NCBI GenBank assembly: GCA_017961765.1
Contig: JAGCWQ010000084.1
Location: 1 to 64,000 of the forward strand
DNA length: 64,000 bases
DNA from: Paludibacteraceae bacterium
GTDB lineage: Bacteria; Bacteroidota; Bacteroidia; Bacteroidales; Paludibacteraceae
Direction of reading: 5' to 3'
The notes under the pieces were generated by a model. It was given only the letters and a program-made list of their open reading frames with translations. It did no database searches and had not been told where the DNA came from. Both the position numbers and the translations under genes were made by a program. Shown one piece after another: positions 1 to 9,031 of this stretch (positions are counted from its first letter, which is position 1; every line of letters begins with the position of its first letter).

Positions 1-2
1 AC

Positions 3-962
3 CCTAAGGGTAAGTCAGATAACGAGGTAATGCGTTTCTGCCAAAGCTTCATGACTGAGTTGTCTCGTCACATCGGTGCTGACACTGACGTTCCTGCTGG
101 TGATATAGGTACTGGTGCTCGTGAGGTAGGTTACATGTTCGGACAATATAAGAGATTGAGAAACGAGTTCACTGGTGTCTTGACTGGTAAGGGTCTTGAG
201 TTCGGTGGTTCTTTGATCCGTCCTGAGGCTACTGGTTACGGTACAACATACTTCGCACAATATATGTTGGAGACTAAGGGTGACACTTTGAAGGGTAAGA
301 CTGTCGCTATCTCTGGTTCTGGTAACGTTGCTCAATATGCAGTTGAGAAGTGTACTCAATTGGGTGCAAAGGTTCTTACTGTATCTGACTCTAACGGTAC
401 AATCTACGATCCAGATGGTATCTCTAAGGAGAAGTTGGATTTCATCTTCGAATTGAAGAACGTTAAGCGTGGTCGTATCAAGGAGTATGCTGCTAAGTAT
501 CCAACAGCTAAGTACTATGAGAACGCTCGTCCTTGGCAAATCGCAGACATCAAGACTCTTGATGTAGCTATGCCATGTGCAACTCAAAACGAGTTGGACG
601 GTGATGATGCAAAGGCTCTTCTCGCTAAGGGTGTTAAGGTCGTAGCTGAGGGTGCTAACATGCCTTCTACTATCGAGGCAGTTAACGCATTCATCGCAGC
701 TAAGATCCTTTACTCTCCAGGTAAGGCTTCTAACGCCGGTGGTGTTGCTACTTCTGGTTTGGAGATGTGTCAAAACTCTGGCCGTATCTCTTGGACAGCT
801 GAAGAGGTTGACAACAAGTTGAAAGGCATCATGAAGAATATCCACGACAACTGCGTTAAGTACGGTAAGGAAGCAGACGGTACTGTTAACTACGTTAAGG
901 GTGCAAACATCGCTGGATTCGTTAAGGTGGCTAACGCTATGTTGGCTCAAGGTTTGGTATAA
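3..962 (+). CDS. gdhA: NADP-type glutamate dehydrogenase, 5'-truncated by window edge
   Basis: Interconverts 2-oxoglutarate plus ammonium and glutamate in the cytoplasm, the link between carbon and nitrogen metabolism. The reading frame is open from base 3 and 319 codons are visible; hexameric enzymes of this family are about 445 residues, so roughly the first 125 residues, including the catalytic lysine loop, lie outside the window. Visible hallmarks are the PAGDIGTG segment with the conserved aspartate, and the nucleotide-binding Rossmann segment SGSGNVAQYA. The frame also reads NEVMRFCQSF and ends ANAMLAQGLV, both typical of the family. Codon use is strongly restricted (GGT, AAG, GTT, CTT/TTG), as expected for a highly expressed gene. 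A strong terminator follows, so it is the last gene of its transcript. Identity is very secure; NADP rather than NAD use is inferred from family resemblance. Confidence 0.96.
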   Translation, partial: PKGKSDNEVMRFCQSFMTELSRHIGADTDVPAGDIGTGAREVGYMFGQYKRLRNEFTGVLTGKGLEFGGSLIRPEATGYGTTYFAQYMLETKGDTLKGKTVAISGSGNVAQYAVEKCTQLGAKVLTVSDSNGTIYDPDGISKEKLDFIFELKNVKRGRIKEYAAKYPTAKYYENARPWQIADIKTLDVAMPCATQNELDGDDAKALLAKGVKVVAEGANMPSTIEAVNAFIAAKILYSPGKASNAGGVATSGLEMCQNSGRISWTAEEVDNKLKGIMKNIHDNCVKYGKEADGTVNYVKGANIAGFVKVANAMLAQGLV

Positions 963-985
963 TAGATTATTCCAAAATAGAAAGG

Positions 986-1015
986 GTTCCCCGCCTTGTG
1001 CGGGGAACTTTTTTT
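986..1015 (+). terminator. Rho-independent terminator of gdhA
   Basis: An 8 bp perfect GC-rich stem (GTTCCCCG / CGGGGAAC) with a 7-nt loop, followed by seven T residues, 24 bp after the gdhA stop codon. Confidence 0.93.
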
Positions 1016-1199
1016 GAATCTAAGTTTTACCAGTTTTTTCGTAATCTATTGAAAACGGCTCTTTGTTTGTGATTTTAATCCTTTCTTTTTAAAGGTTCCT
1101 TTTGTTTAAGGAGTGTACGAGTGGAAGGTCGTCTTTGTGGTTCGATGTTTCATTCTCTGGATTTTGATTGGAATATAATTAATACAAAATATATAAATA

Positions 1200-2096
1200 A
1201 TGGATAAGATTAAAGTTGCGGTTGTCGGCTATGGAAACATCGGTCGTTTCAGTGTTGAGGCTGTTCAAGCAGCTCCAGACATGGAATTGGCTGGTGTCGT
1301 TCGTCGCGATGCCTCTTCTAAGCCAGCTGAGTTGGCTGATGTGAAGGTCGTTTCTAATATTGACGATTTGGGCAAGGTGGATGTTGCCATCCTTTGTACT
1401 CCTACCAGAAATATTCCGGAGGTGGCTAAGTCAATTTTGGCTAAGGGTATCTCTACTGTCGATAGTTTTGATATCCACGGTGAGGTTTGGAATCTTCATG
1501 AGTCTTTGGACGCTGTCGCAAAGAAGTACAATGTGGCTTCTATCATCTCGGCAGGTTGGGATCCTGGTACTGATTCCGTTGTCCGTACTCTTTTGATGGC
1601 TATGGCTCCTAAGGGTTTGACTTATACAAACTTCGGCCCTGGAATGAGCATGGGCCACTCTGTTGTAGCTCGTGGTAAGAAGGGTGTTAAGAATGCGCTC
1701 TCCATGACAATCCCTAAGGGTCAAAGCATCCACAGCCGTATGGTTTATGTGGAGTTGGAGCCTGGTTTCACGGCTGAGCAAGTCTATGACGAGTTGAAGG
1801 CTGATGACTACTTCGCACATGACGAACTTCACGTGATTCCTGTCGATAGCGTAGATGATTGCAAGGATATGGGTCATGGCGTGTTGATCGAGCGTAAGGG
1901 TGTCTCTGGTAAGACTCAGAACCAATTGTTCGAATTCCGTATGCATATCAACAATCCTGCTTTGACGGCTCAAGTGTTGACTTCTTGTGCACGTGCTGTC
2001 CTTAAGCAGCGTCCAGGATGCTATGCATTGCCTGAAATTGCTCCTATGGATTTGTTGTACGGATCTAAGGAGTCTTTGATTAAGGCTCTTGTATAG
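1200..2096 (+). CDS. ddh: meso-diaminopimelate D-dehydrogenase
   Basis: Makes meso-2,6-diaminopimelate directly from tetrahydrodipicolinate with NADPH and ammonium, the one-step branch of lysine and peptidoglycan precursor synthesis. The 298-residue product matches the family in length. The N-terminal Rossmann fold starts KVAVVGYGNIGR (glycines at residues 10-15); the substrate-binding segments DSFDIHGE (near residue 88) and SAGWDPG (near 117) are present. The ATG at 1200 fits because the Rossmann strand begins four residues in. It lies 237 bp after gdhA beyond a terminator, so it probably has its own promoter in the A+T-rich leader, though I could not find a convincing consensus. No other lysine genes are nearby. 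Confidence 0.94.
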   Translation: MDKIKVAVVGYGNIGRFSVEAVQAAPDMELAGVVRRDASSKPAELADVKVVSNIDDLGKVDVAILCTPTRNIPEVAKSILAKGISTVDSFDIHGEVWNLHESLDAVAKKYNVASIISAGWDPGTDSVVRTLLMAMAPKGLTYTNFGPGMSMGHSVVARGKKGVKNALSMTIPKGQSIHSRMVYVELEPGFTAEQVYDELKADDYFAHDELHVIPVDSVDDCKDMGHGVLIERKGVSGKTQNQLFEFRMHINNPALTAQVLTSCARAVLKQRPGCYALPEIAPMDLLYGSKESLIKALV

Positions 2097-2108
2097 TCTC
2101 GTTATAGG

Positions 2109-2162
2109 AACGGACGATGCTCCGTTTCGTTGGCATATAAGGCAAGGTGGCGACATCTTGCC
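2109..2162 (+). terminator. Possible weak terminator pair after ddh
   Basis: Two short hairpins follow the ddh stop: AACGGA/TCCGTT with a 6-nt loop (2109-2126) and GGCAAG/CTTGCC (2141-2162), the second followed by a pyrimidine-rich stretch and a run of seven T before the next start codon. They are weaker than the other terminators here. Confidence 0.4.
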
Positions 2163-2190
2163 TTTCTGCGTTTCTAACTCTTGTTTTTTT

Positions 2191-2832
2191 ATGAAGAAAG
2201 TCAATAAAGTCAAGTTAATCATAAAGTTGCTCGTTTTAGTAGGTGCTCTCCTAATTTCTACGAATGTTTATGTGAAGTGCAAATCATCGGATTTCCTCTA
2301 TAGTTCGCTTGATAGTATCCCCCATAACAAGGTCGCTCTTTTGTTGGGAACGTCAAAGCGTCTATCGGATGGTAGGGAGAATGCCTATTATAGTTATCGT
2401 ATAGAGGCGGCTGTCGCTTTGTATAAGGCGGGCAAGGTGGATTATATAATTGCGAGTGGCGACAATTCGCAAAAGGACTACGATGAGCCTACCGATATGA
2501 AGAACGATTTGGTGGCGCGGGGAGTGCCGTCAGAGCGGGTCTATTTGGACTATGCAGGTTTCCGTACATTGGATTCGGTGGTTCGTTGTAAGGCTATCTT
2601 CGGACAAGGTTCGTGTACAATAGTCTCGCAGGCCTTTCATAATGAGCGGGCGGTCGTCTTGGCAAGGCATCACGACATCGAGGCCATCGGCTTTAATGCA
2701 AGGGATGTTGATGCTTGGTTCGGATTGAAGACTAATTTGAGGGAGTTTCTTGCCCGTTTTAAAATGGTTGTTGATATGGTGATAGGGAAGGATCCTAAAT
2801 ATTTAGGGGAGAAGGTGATAATAGGTGGGTGA
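2191..2832 (+). CDS. SanA-like DUF218 membrane protein
   Basis: Resembles SanA/YdcF-type DUF218 proteins, inner-membrane proteins tied to envelope barrier function (E. coli SanA affects vancomycin sensitivity at high temperature); the biochemical activity is unknown. From the ATG at 2191 the protein is 213 residues with a basic start and one hydrophobic helix (about residues 9-29), then the DUF218 fold: VALLLGTSK, RIEAAVALYKAGKV, IIASGDN, and a later IVSQAFHNERAV segment. The frame stays open upstream to 2089 and would overlap ddh, but those 34 residues lack a signal sequence and the MKK start is the natural one. Located 94 bp after ddh and convergent with folC. SanA itself is about 239 residues, so the length fits. 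Fold assignment is confident, function is not. Confidence 0.82.
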   Translation: MKKVNKVKLIIKLLVLVGALLISTNVYVKCKSSDFLYSSLDSIPHNKVALLLGTSKRLSDGRENAYYSYRIEAAVALYKAGKVDYIIASGDNSQKDYDEPTDMKNDLVARGVPSERVYLDYAGFRTLDSVVRCKAIFGQGSCTIVSQAFHNERAVVLARHHDIEAIGFNARDVDAWFGLKTNLREFLARFKMVVDMVIGKDPKYLGEKVIIGG

Positions 2833-2866
2833 TGTAGATTCCTCTGGACTAAAGAAGAAAGATAGT

Positions 2867-2892
2867 AGGCAGGAGGCATTTGCCCCCTGCCT
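2867..2892. terminator. Bidirectional terminator between sanA-like gene and folC
   Basis: An inverted repeat of 12 bp with one mismatch (AGGCAGGAGGCA / TGCCCCCTGCCT) sits between two convergent genes. On the minus strand it is followed by a T-rich stretch and begins 5 bp after the folC stop codon. Confidence 0.7.
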
Positions 2893-2897
2893 TGTTG

Positions 2898-4184
2898 TTA
2901 GATGATTTCCGCCACTACATAGGTACTTCCGCCTACATAGATGAGGTCGTCTGGATCGGCTTCCGATTTGGCTGTTTCGAGTGCTTCCGCTACGGATGAG
3001 AAACAACGACCTTCCAATCCTGCCACACGGCGAGCTTTCTCTTGCATCTCTTGGGCTGGTAAGGCTCGTTTGCTGGCCGCTTGTGTGAAGTAGTAGATGG
3101 CGTCCTTGGGTAGTAACGGTAGGATATGATCGATGTCCTTGTCGCTTACCATGCCATAGACCATGCGGAGTTGTTTGTGGGGTGTCTCTTGTAATTGCTT
3201 GCAAATGTATTCGATACCCGCTATGTTGTGGCCCGTGTCGCAGATAACGCACGGCTTGTCTTGTAATTTTTGCCAACGTCCCAACAAGTGGGTCTGCTTA
3301 ATGACTGCTTTGAATCCTTTTTCGATTTGCTCGTCCGTGATAGCGTAGCCGATGGCTTGCAGTTTTTTGGCGGCGCACCAGGCGGTTGGCATATTCTTTT
3401 TTTGGTAGAGGCCGAGCAGTGGCGTTTGGATTTTTTGCCCGTTGATGGAGAATTGTTGGTAAGGCGTCTTCCTGAAACTCCTCGTGCCTTGGTATTCTAC
3501 CTCCGTCGCATCTTCCGCAAAGGTTAGTTCCGCTCCCATCTCTTTTGCTTTTTCGATGAATACGGGGTCTGTCTCCGGGTGGTGTTCGCCAATGACGACA
3601 GGGATGCCTTTTTTTATGATGCCTGCCTTCTCTTTCGCAATGGCGCCGAGCGTATTACCCAAGATGTTGGTATGGTCGATGCTGATGTTGGTGATGACGC
3701 ACAAGTCTGGAGAGATGATGTTGGTGCTGTCCAATCGGCCGCCGAGTCCCACCTCGACAACCGCCACATCCACTTTTTGCTCCCGGAAATAGTCGAAGGC
3801 CATCGCCACGTTCACCTCAAAGAAGGAGGGGTAGATGACATCGAAGAACTCTTTGTGCTGTTCTACGAAGTTGATGACGAACTTTTGGCTCACCGGCTTC
3901 CCGTTGACCCGTATGCGTTCGCGGAAGTCTTTCAAATGGGGAGAGGTGAAGAGTCCGACTTTGTAGCCGGCGGACTGGAGTACGGAGGCAAGGGTGTGCG
4001 ATACGGATCCCTTACCGTTTGTCCCTGCCACATGGATGGTCTTGAAACTGCGGTGAGGATTTCCCAATCGATTGTCGAAGGCCACCATCCCGTCTATTCC
4101 TTCCTTGTAGGCCGCCGAGCCGACCATTTGGAAGAGGGGCATCCTATTGTATATGAAATTTAGTGTTTCAGTATAATTCATCAT
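2898..4184 (-). CDS. folC: Folylpolyglutamate / dihydrofolate synthase
   Basis: Mur-ligase family enzyme that adds glutamate to dihydropteroate and/or folates using ATP, in the cytoplasm. The 428-residue product has the P-loop GTNGKGS (residues 54-60), the TSPHLKDFRERI segment, the FEVNVAMAFDYF motif, the magnesium/folate motif GLGGRLDSTN and the C-terminal DTGHNIAGI motif. Length is normal. It starts with two consecutive methionines; either could be used. It is divergent from phoH across a 213 bp A+T-rich gap. A -7-like element on the minus strand (TAACTTCG, 4251-4258, one mismatch to TAnnTTTG) lies 67 bp upstream. Whether one or both synthase activities are present cannot be told from sequence alone. 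Confidence 0.94.
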   Translation of the reverse strand: MMNYTETLNFIYNRMPLFQMVGSAAYKEGIDGMVAFDNRLGNPHRSFKTIHVAGTNGKGSVSHTLASVLQSAGYKVGLFTSPHLKDFRERIRVNGKPVSQKFVINFVEQHKEFFDVIYPSFFEVNVAMAFDYFREQKVDVAVVEVGLGGRLDSTNIISPDLCVITNISIDHTNILGNTLGAIAKEKAGIIKKGIPVVIGEHHPETDPVFIEKAKEMGAELTFAEDATEVEYQGTRSFRKTPYQQFSINGQKIQTPLLGLYQKKNMPTAWCAAKKLQAIGYAITDEQIEKGFKAVIKQTHLLGRWQKLQDKPCVICDTGHNIAGIEYICKQLQETPHKQLRMVYGMVSDKDIDHILPLLPKDAIYYFTQAASKRALPAQEMQEKARRVAGLEGRCFSSVAEALETAKSEADPDDLIYVGGSTYVVAEII

Positions 4185-4397
4185 TTTCCGACGTATTTTT
4201 TCTCTTTTTGTATTGGTTTATTTAAAACTAAAATATAACTTTACATAAAGCGAAGTTAAAGAATTTGCTATTTATGGGGTAGCGATAACGGATAAAAAAA
4301 GATAAAATATCTCAAAATCTCCCATAAAACAAGTTTCGGACACTTTCTTAGAAACGTAGATGAATTTTTTTGTTGAAAAACTTTAAAACTAAATATC

Positions 4398-5723
4398 ATG
4401 GGAGCAAAGAAGAATTTCGTCTTGGATACGAACGTTATCCTTCACGATTATAAGTGTATTTACAATTTTCAGGAGAATGATATTTATTTGCCGATTGTCG
4501 TATTGGAGGAGTTGGATAAATTCAAGAAGGGCAACGAACAGATAAATTTCAACGCACGGGAATTTGTAAGGGAGTTGGATGAGATCTCCACCGACGATAT
4601 GTTTTCGAAAGGAGTGGAGCTTGGTATTGGTCTAGGAAAGTTATTCGTATATACAGGTTCTGAGTATCCGGAGAAGATTTCAAAGGCCTTTTCCGAGAGG
4701 ATCCCGGACCATAAGATATTGGCGGTGGTGGAGACTTTGGCAGAGGCTCATCCGAAGACGAAGAGCATCCTCGTTTCCAAGGATGTCAATTTGAGGATGA
4801 AGGCAAAGTCATTGGGCTTGCTGGCGGAGGATTATAACAATGACAAGGTAAAGAATGTCGATGTATTTGACAAGGCGCACGAGGTCTTTGAAGATATAGA
4901 TGCTGATGTGATCGACCGTTTGTATAGTTCTTCAACAGGGGTGCCGTTGGAGGATTTCAAGTTGCCTAAATCAGTTGAGCCGAATGAGTGTTTCGTCTTG
5001 AAAAGCAGTCGTTCTACTGTCCTCGCCAAATATGATGCAGCTTCAAAGAGCGTCTTGAAGGTGAAGAAATACAAGGCCTTCGGTATCGAGGGAAGGAATG
5101 CTGAGCAGACGTTCGCCTTGGATGCCCTTTTGAATGAGGACTTGAAGCTGATAGCTGTTACGGGTAAGGCTGGTACGGGTAAGACGTTGTTGGCATTGGC
5201 TGCGGCTTTGCAACAGCACGAGGCTTATAACAACATCTTGTTGGCTCGTCCTATTGTGGCCATGTCCAATAAGGATTTGGGATTCTTGCCTGGCGACGAG
5301 AAGCAAAAGGTGGGCCCTTACATGCAACCGCTGTTCGATAACTTGAATGTGATCAAAGGTCAGTTCGGTCCGACAAGCAAGGAGTTGCGTTTGTTGGATG
5401 ATATGCAAAAGAGCGGAAAATTGGTGATTGAGGCGTTGGCGTTCATCCGTGGTCGTAGCTTGACCAATACGTATGTGATTGTGGACGAGGCTCAAAACTT
5501 GACCCCTCACGAAATTAAGACCATCATTACTCGTGCAGGAGAAGGATGTAAGATGGTGTTCACGGGCGACGTGCAGCAGATCGATACTCCTTACTTGGAT
5601 ATGCAATCTAATGGTTTGGTCTATATGATTGACAAGATGAAAGGTCAAGATCTTTTTGCACATGTCAATCTCGTGAAAGGCGAGCGTAGCCATTTGTCTG
5701 AGTTGGCAAGTAATTTATTGTGA
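4398..5723 (+). CDS. phoH: PhoH family PIN-ATPase
   Basis: A two-domain protein of the PhoH2 type: an N-terminal PIN ribonuclease-like domain (FVLDTNVILHD at residues 7-17, with further conserved acidic residues up to about 150) fused to a C-terminal PhoH ATPase/helicase domain (Walker A GKAGTGKT near 255-262, RPIVAMSNKDLGFLPG, Walker B VIVDEAQN near 360-367, and FTGDVQQID). PhoH2 proteins act on RNA as ATP-dependent ribonucleases/helicases in some bacteria; the physiological role here is inferred. At 441 residues it is full length. It stands alone between folC (divergent) and a CapA-like gene 99 bp downstream. The symbol phoH is the conventional family name and does not imply phosphate regulation. 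Confidence 0.93.
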   Translation: MGAKKNFVLDTNVILHDYKCIYNFQENDIYLPIVVLEELDKFKKGNEQINFNAREFVRELDEISTDDMFSKGVELGIGLGKLFVYTGSEYPEKISKAFSERIPDHKILAVVETLAEAHPKTKSILVSKDVNLRMKAKSLGLLAEDYNNDKVKNVDVFDKAHEVFEDIDADVIDRLYSSSTGVPLEDFKLPKSVEPNECFVLKSSRSTVLAKYDAASKSVLKVKKYKAFGIEGRNAEQTFALDALLNEDLKLIAVTGKAGTGKTLLALAAALQQHEAYNNILLARPIVAMSNKDLGFLPGDEKQKVGPYMQPLFDNLNVIKGQFGPTSKELRLLDDMQKSGKLVIEALAFIRGRSLTNTYVIVDEAQNLTPHEIKTIITRAGEGCKMVFTGDVQQIDTPYLDMQSNGLVYMIDKMKGQDLFAHVNLVKGERSHLSELASNLL

Positions 5724-5822
5724 TGGCAGTTTCTAAAATAGTCTTTTTATAATAGTAGTGTTTGTAGGTTGGTGGTGTCCTTGGTTGATGCTGCCAGCCT
5801 ATAAATTTTTTGATAGGATAGT

Positions 5823-7091
5823 ATGGCTAGATTACTTGTTTGGTTGACCTTCTTGTCGGTCGGATATTTATTCTCCCTCTCTTCTTGCCAAAATGGGCTG
5901 AGTGCCAACGGAGCGGGGCAGGTCTGTGATACGATTGATACATTGCCGAAGGGACCTGATACGCTGACGGTGCATCTGATGGCTGTCGGCGATCTGATGG
6001 CACATCGTTGGCAGATGGAGCGGGCCTATAATAAGAAGGATTCAACCTTCGATTTCTCTTGCGCCTTTGCATCCGTAAAGCCTCATTTCGACCAATCCGA
6101 TTATCTGGTGGGCAATTTGGAGACCACCTTTGCCGGTCGGAACAAGGGTCGTGCGAAGGCGACCTTCGGTTATTCTTGCTTCCCTTATTTTAATGCGCCG
6201 GAGGCTTTTGGCTCGGAACTGAAGGCTGTGGGGTTTGATTTGCTCTCCACGATAAACAACCATTCTCTTGATTCTCGTGTTTCAGGTCTCCGCTCTACGT
6301 TGGATTGGCTTGATTCGCTGGGCATCAAGGCGGTGGGTACAGCCTCTATGAATGATAAAAAGGGTCGTTCTGCCGTGGTGGATGTCAAGGGCGTGAAGTT
6401 GGGCTTTTATGCCTTTACAATGTCGCTGAATGGTTTTACGTTGCCTGATAGCTTGGCTTATAGCGTGAACATGATTCCAAAAATCGATGCCAAGAATATG
6501 GCTCGCCTGCGTGCTGATATCTCTGAGTTGAAGTCGCAGGGAACGGATGCCGTGGTGGCTATTGTCCACTTCGGAACGGAGTACCAGCGGAAACCGAACA
6601 AGGAACAACGTGATATGGTGGATTCCCTTTTTGCCTACGGGGTCGATGTGGTTTTGGGTAGTCATCCCCATATTCTTCAGGAGATGGAGACTCGCATTGT
6701 GGTTCGGGAGGATAGTGTTTCCCGTCAATGTGTAGCGTTCTATTCCTTGGGCAATTTCATCTCTTGCCAGCGCTGGAAGCCTACGCATAATTTATCGAAG
6801 GATTTAGGGGTGATTGTGGATGTGGAGTTGCAGAAGGTGGACAGCCTCACTCAGGTGAACCGTGTGACCTGCAAGCCTACCTACACCTATTGGCATACCC
6901 ATTGTATTGGTGTAGTGCCTGTTTTCGATGCTTTGGCAGACTCTTTGTTGTATAGTACGATGAACGACTATGACAGGAAGCGGCTTCATTTCGCAGTGGA
7001 TGAAGTACCAGGATTTCTCTTCCCTAAGGGGATGAAGGTGGACACATTGGACAACTGTTATCTGATCGATATGAAAAAGCAACAGCCATGA
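5823..7091 (+). CDS. CapA-like metallophosphatase-fold lipoprotein
   Basis: A probable lipoprotein: a hydrophobic leader ends in a lipobox with Cys22 (FSLSSC). The rest is the PGA_cap/CapA fold related to calcineurin-type metallophosphatases. Metal-site-like motifs appear in order: VGDLMAHR (near residue 54), GNLETTF, TINNHSLDSRVSG, VHFGTEYQR (near 246), GSHPHILQEME (near 279) and FYSLGNFIS. CapA proteins take part in poly-gamma-glutamate synthesis or release in Bacillus, but stand-alone CapA-like proteins are widespread in Bacteroidota with unknown substrates. No capBC genes are nearby, so a capsule role is not supported here. It may share transcription with phoH upstream and the channel gene 57 bp downstream. 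Confidence 0.88.
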   Translation: MARLLVWLTFLSVGYLFSLSSCQNGLSANGAGQVCDTIDTLPKGPDTLTVHLMAVGDLMAHRWQMERAYNKKDSTFDFSCAFASVKPHFDQSDYLVGNLETTFAGRNKGRAKATFGYSCFPYFNAPEAFGSELKAVGFDLLSTINNHSLDSRVSGLRSTLDWLDSLGIKAVGTASMNDKKGRSAVVDVKGVKLGFYAFTMSLNGFTLPDSLAYSVNMIPKIDAKNMARLRADISELKSQGTDAVVAIVHFGTEYQRKPNKEQRDMVDSLFAYGVDVVLGSHPHILQEMETRIVVREDSVSRQCVAFYSLGNFISCQRWKPTHNLSKDLGVIVDVELQKVDSLTQVNRVTCKPTYTYWHTHCIGVVPVFDALADSLLYSTMNDYDRKRLHFAVDEVPGFLFPKGMKVDTLDNCYLIDMKKQQP

Positions 7092-7148
7092 TCCTTCTTG
7101 TGTGTATCTGATGTGTAATGTATTTAATGGGAATTTTATTTATAGGAG

Positions 7149-8405
7149 ATGGAAACTGAAGATGTAGATTTGACTTCGTGGATGAATGAGATATTGCAGT
7201 CTAACGGATTTAATCCGGAATCGGCAGACTCATTCGACCGTTATGCACTTATTGCCGGTATGTTTTTGTTGTCGGCGGTGCTTTATTTCTTCGTGAAGTA
7301 TGTGGTTCTCAAATTGGTAGCTAAGATAGTTGAGAAGACAGAAAACAAGTGGGACGACATGTTGCTTTGTCCTCCTGTCTTGGATAGTGTGGCAATGTTG
7401 GTGCCTGTGGTGGCATTCTACTTCATGGTGCCGTTGGCTTTTGAGGCTGACGATGCCCGCCAATTGGTTTTCACGCGAGGAACTTCCGTCATCATGGTTT
7501 GTGCGGCGGCGCGGCTTTTCAATAATATCTTTGTCTCCATGGACGAGGTCTGCAACAAGATGCAGCGGTTTAAAGGAAATGTCTTGTCCTCCGTCTTCCA
7601 AGTTTTGCGGGTCTTGGTCTTCTTTTTGGCTACCATCTTGGTTGTCGCTGTGGTTATCGGTAAGTCGCCTTCGACATTGGTGGCTGGTTTGGGAGCTTCG
7701 GCAGCAGTTTTGATGTTGGTCTTCAAGGATACGATTGTCGGATTTGTGGCAGGCGTTCAGCTTTCTGCCAACAAGATGCTTCGGGTAGGCGACTGGATTA
7801 CGGTTCCGAAAGCCAATGCCAACGGTATCGTGACGGCTGTGAATCTGACTACTGTCAAGGTGCGTAATTATGACAATACCATCGTTACTGTTCCTCCATA
7901 TACTTTGGTGAGCGATTCCTTTCAGAACTGGCGTTCCATGCAGGAGTCGGGAGGTCGCCGGTTGACTCGTTCCATCAATGTCGATGTGAACTCCATCCGT
8001 TTCTGTACTCCGGAGATGTTGGACCGTTTCCGAAAAATTCCGTTGATGGCTGGCTATATCGATTCTTTGACAAAGGATAATGAACCGAGGGAGGCTGGAA
8101 AAGTAGTCGTGGATCGTCCGACCAATTTGGGCTTGTTCCGTGTCTATTTGGGACTCTATTTGGAGAGTTTGCCGGTGGTCAATACGGAGTTGCTCTATAT
8201 GATTAGGCAGTTGCAGCCTTCGGAGAACGGACTCCCATTGGAGGTCTATTTCTTCTCTCGTCAGAAGGAGTGGAAAAAGTTCGAGGAGGTCTCCTGTGGG
8301 GTCTTCGAGCATGTCTATGCCGTCATTCATGAATTCGATTTGCGTGTCTATCAGAAGCCGAGTGGCTACGACATTCAGCAGTTGGGTGCGCTGTTGAAAA
8401 ATTGA
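7149..8405 (+). CDS. YbdG-like mechanosensitive ion channel
   Basis: An inner-membrane MscS-superfamily channel that responds to membrane tension. The 418-residue product is close in length to E. coli YbdG (about 415). It has an N-terminal acidic segment, several hydrophobic helices (about residues 28-50, 70-95, 110-130, 150-175) and a pore helix with the Gly/Ala pattern of the family (VAGLGASAAVLMLVFKDT, then GFVAGVQLSANKMLRVGDW). The cytoplasmic beta domain includes NLTTVKVRNYDNT, LVSDSFQNWRSM and SGGRRLTRSI, which are close to YbdG. AGGAG lies 5 bp before the ATG, a rare good Shine-Dalgarno sequence for this window. A terminator follows. Confidence 0.93.
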   Translation: METEDVDLTSWMNEILQSNGFNPESADSFDRYALIAGMFLLSAVLYFFVKYVVLKLVAKIVEKTENKWDDMLLCPPVLDSVAMLVPVVAFYFMVPLAFEADDARQLVFTRGTSVIMVCAAARLFNNIFVSMDEVCNKMQRFKGNVLSSVFQVLRVLVFFLATILVVAVVIGKSPSTLVAGLGASAAVLMLVFKDTIVGFVAGVQLSANKMLRVGDWITVPKANANGIVTAVNLTTVKVRNYDNTIVTVPPYTLVSDSFQNWRSMQESGGRRLTRSINVDVNSIRFCTPEMLDRFRKIPLMAGYIDSLTKDNEPREAGKVVVDRPTNLGLFRVYLGLYLESLPVVNTELLYMIRQLQPSENGLPLEVYFFSRQKEWKKFEEVSCGVFEHVYAVIHEFDLRVYQKPSGYDIQQLGALLKN

Positions 8406-8484
8406 TTGAGACTCAATGGAATATGATTTTTTTGAGAAAAGCTCTTTCTAGGACGTTTCTGCTACTCAAAAAATGACTAACTTT

Positions 8485-8511
8485 AACGTCCCTTGTTTTA
8501 GGGAGTTTTTT
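8485..8511 (+). terminator. Terminator after the mechanosensitive channel gene
   Basis: An 8 bp stem with one bulged G (AAC-TCCCT / AGGGA-GTT) and a 6-nt loop runs into six T residues, separating the channel gene from the DUF4494 operon. Confidence 0.7.
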
Positions 8512-8531
8512 CAATTAAAAGGAAGTAAGTT

Positions 8532-9017
8532 ATGATGAACAATTGGTTTGAGTGTAAGATAAAGTACGAGAAGTTGGACGATAAGGGAAAGGGCAAGAAG
8601 GTCTCTGAAACTTATTTGGTGGATGCTTTGACTTTTTCGGAAGCGGAGTCCCGTATCAGCAAGGAGGTGGCTCCTTTTATGACGGGCGAGTTCTCCATCG
8701 CAGGAATGAAGAAGGCTGGTATCAACGAAATTTTCCCAAGCGAGGAAGGTGACCGTTGGTACAAGTGCAAGGTCAAGTTCATTTCGATTGACGAGGTGAG
8801 TGCTACGGAGAAGCGCATTACCAGCACCATATTGGTTCTCGGATCGGACATCAAGGAGGCGTGGGACAACTTGGCGGCTGCCATGAAGGACTCCATGGCT
8901 GATTACGAAGTCTCCAGTATTACAGAGACCCAAATCATGGATATCTTCCCTTATACGGTGGAGGAAGACGGTGAGAAGTCGCCAGAACAGGCTTTGGCTG
9001 AAGAAATAAACGAATAA
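8532..9017 (+). CDS. DUF4494 domain protein
   Basis: A 161-residue soluble acidic protein matching DUF4494, a family found mainly in Bacteroidota. Visible family features are two copies of a W(F/Y)(E/K)CK(I/V)K(Y/F) strand: NNWFECKIKYEKL at residues 3-15 and DRWYKCKVKFISI near 75-87. Each is followed by a strand-helix unit, so the protein appears to be an internal duplication. The TYLVDALTFSEAE and TILVLGSDIKEAW segments occupy equivalent positions after each strand. It begins with two methionines. It is 14 bp upstream of yggS, so they are almost certainly cotranscribed. No biochemical function is known to me; coupling to PLP homeostasis or RNA modification is only suggested by its neighbours. 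Confidence 0.85.
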   Translation: MMNNWFECKIKYEKLDDKGKGKKVSETYLVDALTFSEAESRISKEVAPFMTGEFSIAGMKKAGINEIFPSEEGDRWYKCKVKFISIDEVSATEKRITSTILVLGSDIKEAWDNLAAAMKDSMADYEVSSITETQIMDIFPYTVEEDGEKSPEQALAEEINE

Positions 9018-9031
9018 ATCAATTTGCAGCG

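Noticed and set aside
15..950. Long minus-strand open frame opposite gdhA
   Set aside because: Opposite a highly expressed gene with restricted codons; antisense frames open by composition alone. The plus-strand protein is an unambiguous glutamate dehydrogenase.
5823..7091. Capsule (poly-gamma-glutamate) biosynthesis role for the CapA-like gene
   Set aside because: No capB, capC or other capsule genes are adjacent; CapA-like proteins are common without them.
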